Made by a program: the position numbers and the translations under genes | Shown here: positions 62,350-64,000 of the stretch, one piece after another | Numbering within the stretch: position 1 is the first letter of the stretch | Layout of the letters: each line of letters starts with the position of its first letter | The notes under the pieces: model-generated | What the model was told of the DNA's origin: nothing | Database searches by the model: none | Seen by the model: the letters and a program-made list of their open reading frames with translations, nothing else | Assembly (NCBI GenBank): GCA_014871385.1 | Contig: CM026423.1 | Span: 8,890,803-8,954,802, forward strand | Direction of reading: 5' to 3' | Length of the DNA stretch: 64,000 bases | DNA from: Ceratodon purpureus | Lineage: Eukaryota; Streptophyta; Bryopsida; Pseudoditrichales; Ditrichaceae

Positions 62350-62500
62350 TAAACTGGAGTACGAGTATGTAAAGCCAGGACACAATCAACAACATTTGTA
62401 ACCCTAATCCTATGAGAGCATTCCACCTCTCTCAAAGCTCTCTTTGAATCACAAAAGTAGTCAAATTCTTTTTGCCTCAAAATATAATAACACCGAGGTA
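62350..62500 (+). repeat. Dispersed 150-bp repeat, copy 4
   Basis: TTTGTAACCCTAATCCTATG, CCACCTCTCTCAAAGCTCTC, TTTGAATCACA and AGTCAAATTC align in order with the copies at 21085, 44530 (minus) and 57485. The TATA-like start is weaker (GTATGTAAAG). Confidence 0.5.
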
Positions 62501-62551
62501 ACCACGATAGTGATTGCGGACAGGCTTCGGACTTTCAGTTTAACAGCCCAA

Positions 62552-63405
62552 GAGCATCCTTAGTTGTCCCTTAAGCCCTTAAACCTTCATCCGGCTTCAT
62601 CTGGATTGAAGGCTTAAGGGTCCTCTAAACTCCTAGTGATGACCTCTAACATCTTTCTCATCCAAGCCGCAACCTCTAAATTTCAGCTCGTTCAAGGTCA
62701 CCTTTAAATCGTTAGAAATAGAAAATTTCAAGCTCTCACCTTTTTATCTTCTTTCCACTACACATGGGTTTGGTTTTCTTTTGCAACTTGCTGAAAGATT
62801 TCACAACAAACAAGTAAAGAAACAGTTTACAGGTCACCTTTAAGGGAGGACCAAAATTCCACTCAACAATTAATTGTGATATAACTGTCCGTCGAAGAAC
62901 CTTTAGGAGCTTAGAGCATCTCCACCCCTCCTCTATTGCGTGTTCTAATTTTGGCGTTTCCAATATGCGCGGGAGATATCGTTGGGTGGTCATGTGGGTG
63001 CAGCGAAGGTGTCAGGCATTTTACCGTAGAGGGGTGGGGGCCGGTTTCTTTGTGAGCCGTGAAAGGCTGCGAGGGCCGGATCTCTGTAATGTAGTGCTAC
63101 GAGCCTTTTTCGGGGATAGGATTGATGAATCCCCTAGTTTTTGGTTTTTTATTTTAGAATCTCTAGAGGGATGCTTCTAGTGTAATTTGAGGCCGCAGGC
63201 CTCATTTCTGAATTCAAAATCACCAAAAATGGTCGTGCAATGGCCGAACTGAGAATTTCAGGGTTTTGAGAAAAAAAACCCATAGGCTCCTAAAAACGCT
63301 CGTAGCACTAAAATACGTGGGCCCCTTGATAGAGGGTTTCGCGTGTCTCGCACCCTGCGCAGGAGTGGAGATGCTCTTACAGCAAGGGAACTACTGGGGA
63401 TGCTC
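62552..63405. mobile_element. Outer GAGCATC-type MITE, host of a nested insertion
   Basis: The left end GAGCATCCTTAGTTGTCCCT matches the complement of the right end, GAGCATCCCCAGTAGTTCCC. The 463-bp element at 62914-63376 is inserted inside it. The target duplication is imperfect (CAA and TAA). Confidence 0.55.
62914..63376. mobile_element. Nested GAGCATC-type MITE with TTA duplication
   Basis: Left end TTA/GAGCATCTCCACCCCTCCT and right end AGGAGTGGAGATGCTC/TTA form near-perfect inverted repeats with TTA on both sides. It contains a small hairpin GAGGCCGCAGGCCTC, similar to those at 43290 and 56370. Confidence 0.7.
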
Positions 63406-64000
63406 TAATCTACATAGTCTTGTAAGTCATGCGACATAACTCAACCCAAACAAACCTCATGCATCCACGACATCAACAACAAGGACAACTGCTAACGAAT
63501 GAGGCGCAAGAAAACGCAACACAAATCTCACCGTCCATCCACCGAATCGACGGCGCAGATGCCAGCAGCGCCGTTTCGGACTCGGGACGGTCGGGACACC
63601 CCCAACAATTCCCCAACCGCGCCACTGAACCCAAAACCACCCGTCATCTACAAAATCACACTTCAAAACTAGAATTTACTCGATAGTGTCGCAATAGCGT
63701 GCGGTGACGCGTTTTGCGAGCATGCGCCTGGGTGTTCCTGTGGCTTCCAACTTCCACCGGAGCGAAGCGAGCGTGGCGTCTCCCAAGTCTCGAAGTCTCG
63801 ACCCTTCGGTGCGATCGACCATCGGCCCTCGCCTTTGGGCGGTCCAATTGCGCCTCTGGGGTCGCCTCGCAACCCCACAACTCCTCGCTCTTTCATGTGC
63901 GGGAAGCGGAGCATGAATTCCCGTGTCGGTGCTGATCCCGCGCTGCCAATTGGCGATCATCTCAGCGCTTAGGGTTTGCGTTCGGGTTTGCGCTTCCGCG
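63406..64000. promoter_or_regulatory. GC-rich edge, possible 5' region of a gene beyond the window
   Basis: CpG-rich sequence with pyrimidine-rich stretches and TTAGGGTTTGCG at the very end, a motif common in plant leaders of housekeeping genes. Open frames on both strands at 63656-63960 are as expected from high GC content. No start codon with a recognisable protein is visible inside the window. Confidence 0.3.

Overview
The window looks like nuclear DNA of a land plant. It carries a homeodomain-leucine zipper class II transcription factor, a chloroplast-targeted light-harvesting-like protein, a plant-type mitochondrial pyruvate carrier subunit and three desiccation-related (PCC13-62 type) genes. 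All but the first have short GT-AG introns. Low gene density (six readable genes in 64 kb), AT-rich and heavily decayed intergenic DNA, and an unusual transposon content make a non-seed plant (bryophyte or lycophyte) my guess. This is inference; the sequence does not name the species.

Layout. 0-2.2 kb: no gene, one small CACTA-ended MITE. 2.2-3.2 kb (-): intronless HD-Zip II gene with a GC-rich upstream region. 4.5-5.75 kb and 12.33-12.78 kb: two inverted copies of a repeat family with a short conserved ORF and a minisatellite. 10.6-11.3 kb: GC-rich island without convincing coding. 15.65-17.68 kb: a 2 kb inverted-repeat element. 19.1-20.3 kb (-): MPC1. 20.8-20.95 kb: a perfect 44-bp hairpin. 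22.6-23.2 kb (-): ankyrin/PGG pseudogene remnant. 25.5-27.2 kb (-): decayed tyrosine recombinase. 28.9-31.1 kb (+): LHC-like thylakoid protein, four exons. 35.9-37.6 kb and 40.7-42.1 kb (-): desiccation-related genes 1 and 2. 44.8-49.9 kb: transposon-rich block with a second decayed tyrosine recombinase. 58.1-59.4 kb (+): desiccation-related gene 3. The last ~550 bp are GC-rich and may be the 5' flank of a gene beyond the window.

Two mobile-element signals stand out. First, two divergent decayed genes encode a eukaryotic tyrosine recombinase of the DUF3504/Crypton-like type. Both read K where the family normally has the H of HxxR, and both have stops where CAG/CAA would be expected. Second, a family of elements starts with CCCCTAAA, ends with TTTAGGGG, is flanked by TTAA on both sides, and carries a shared motif AACCGTARGATCTT about 100 bp inside the ends. 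TTAA target sites with CCC termini are the signature of piggyBac-type transposons.

The host genes share no obvious pathway. The three desiccation-related genes form a local family with identical exon structure (introns in phase 2 and phase 0, middle exon 253 nt in all), separated by about 16 kb of transposon insertions, with the third copy in opposite orientation.
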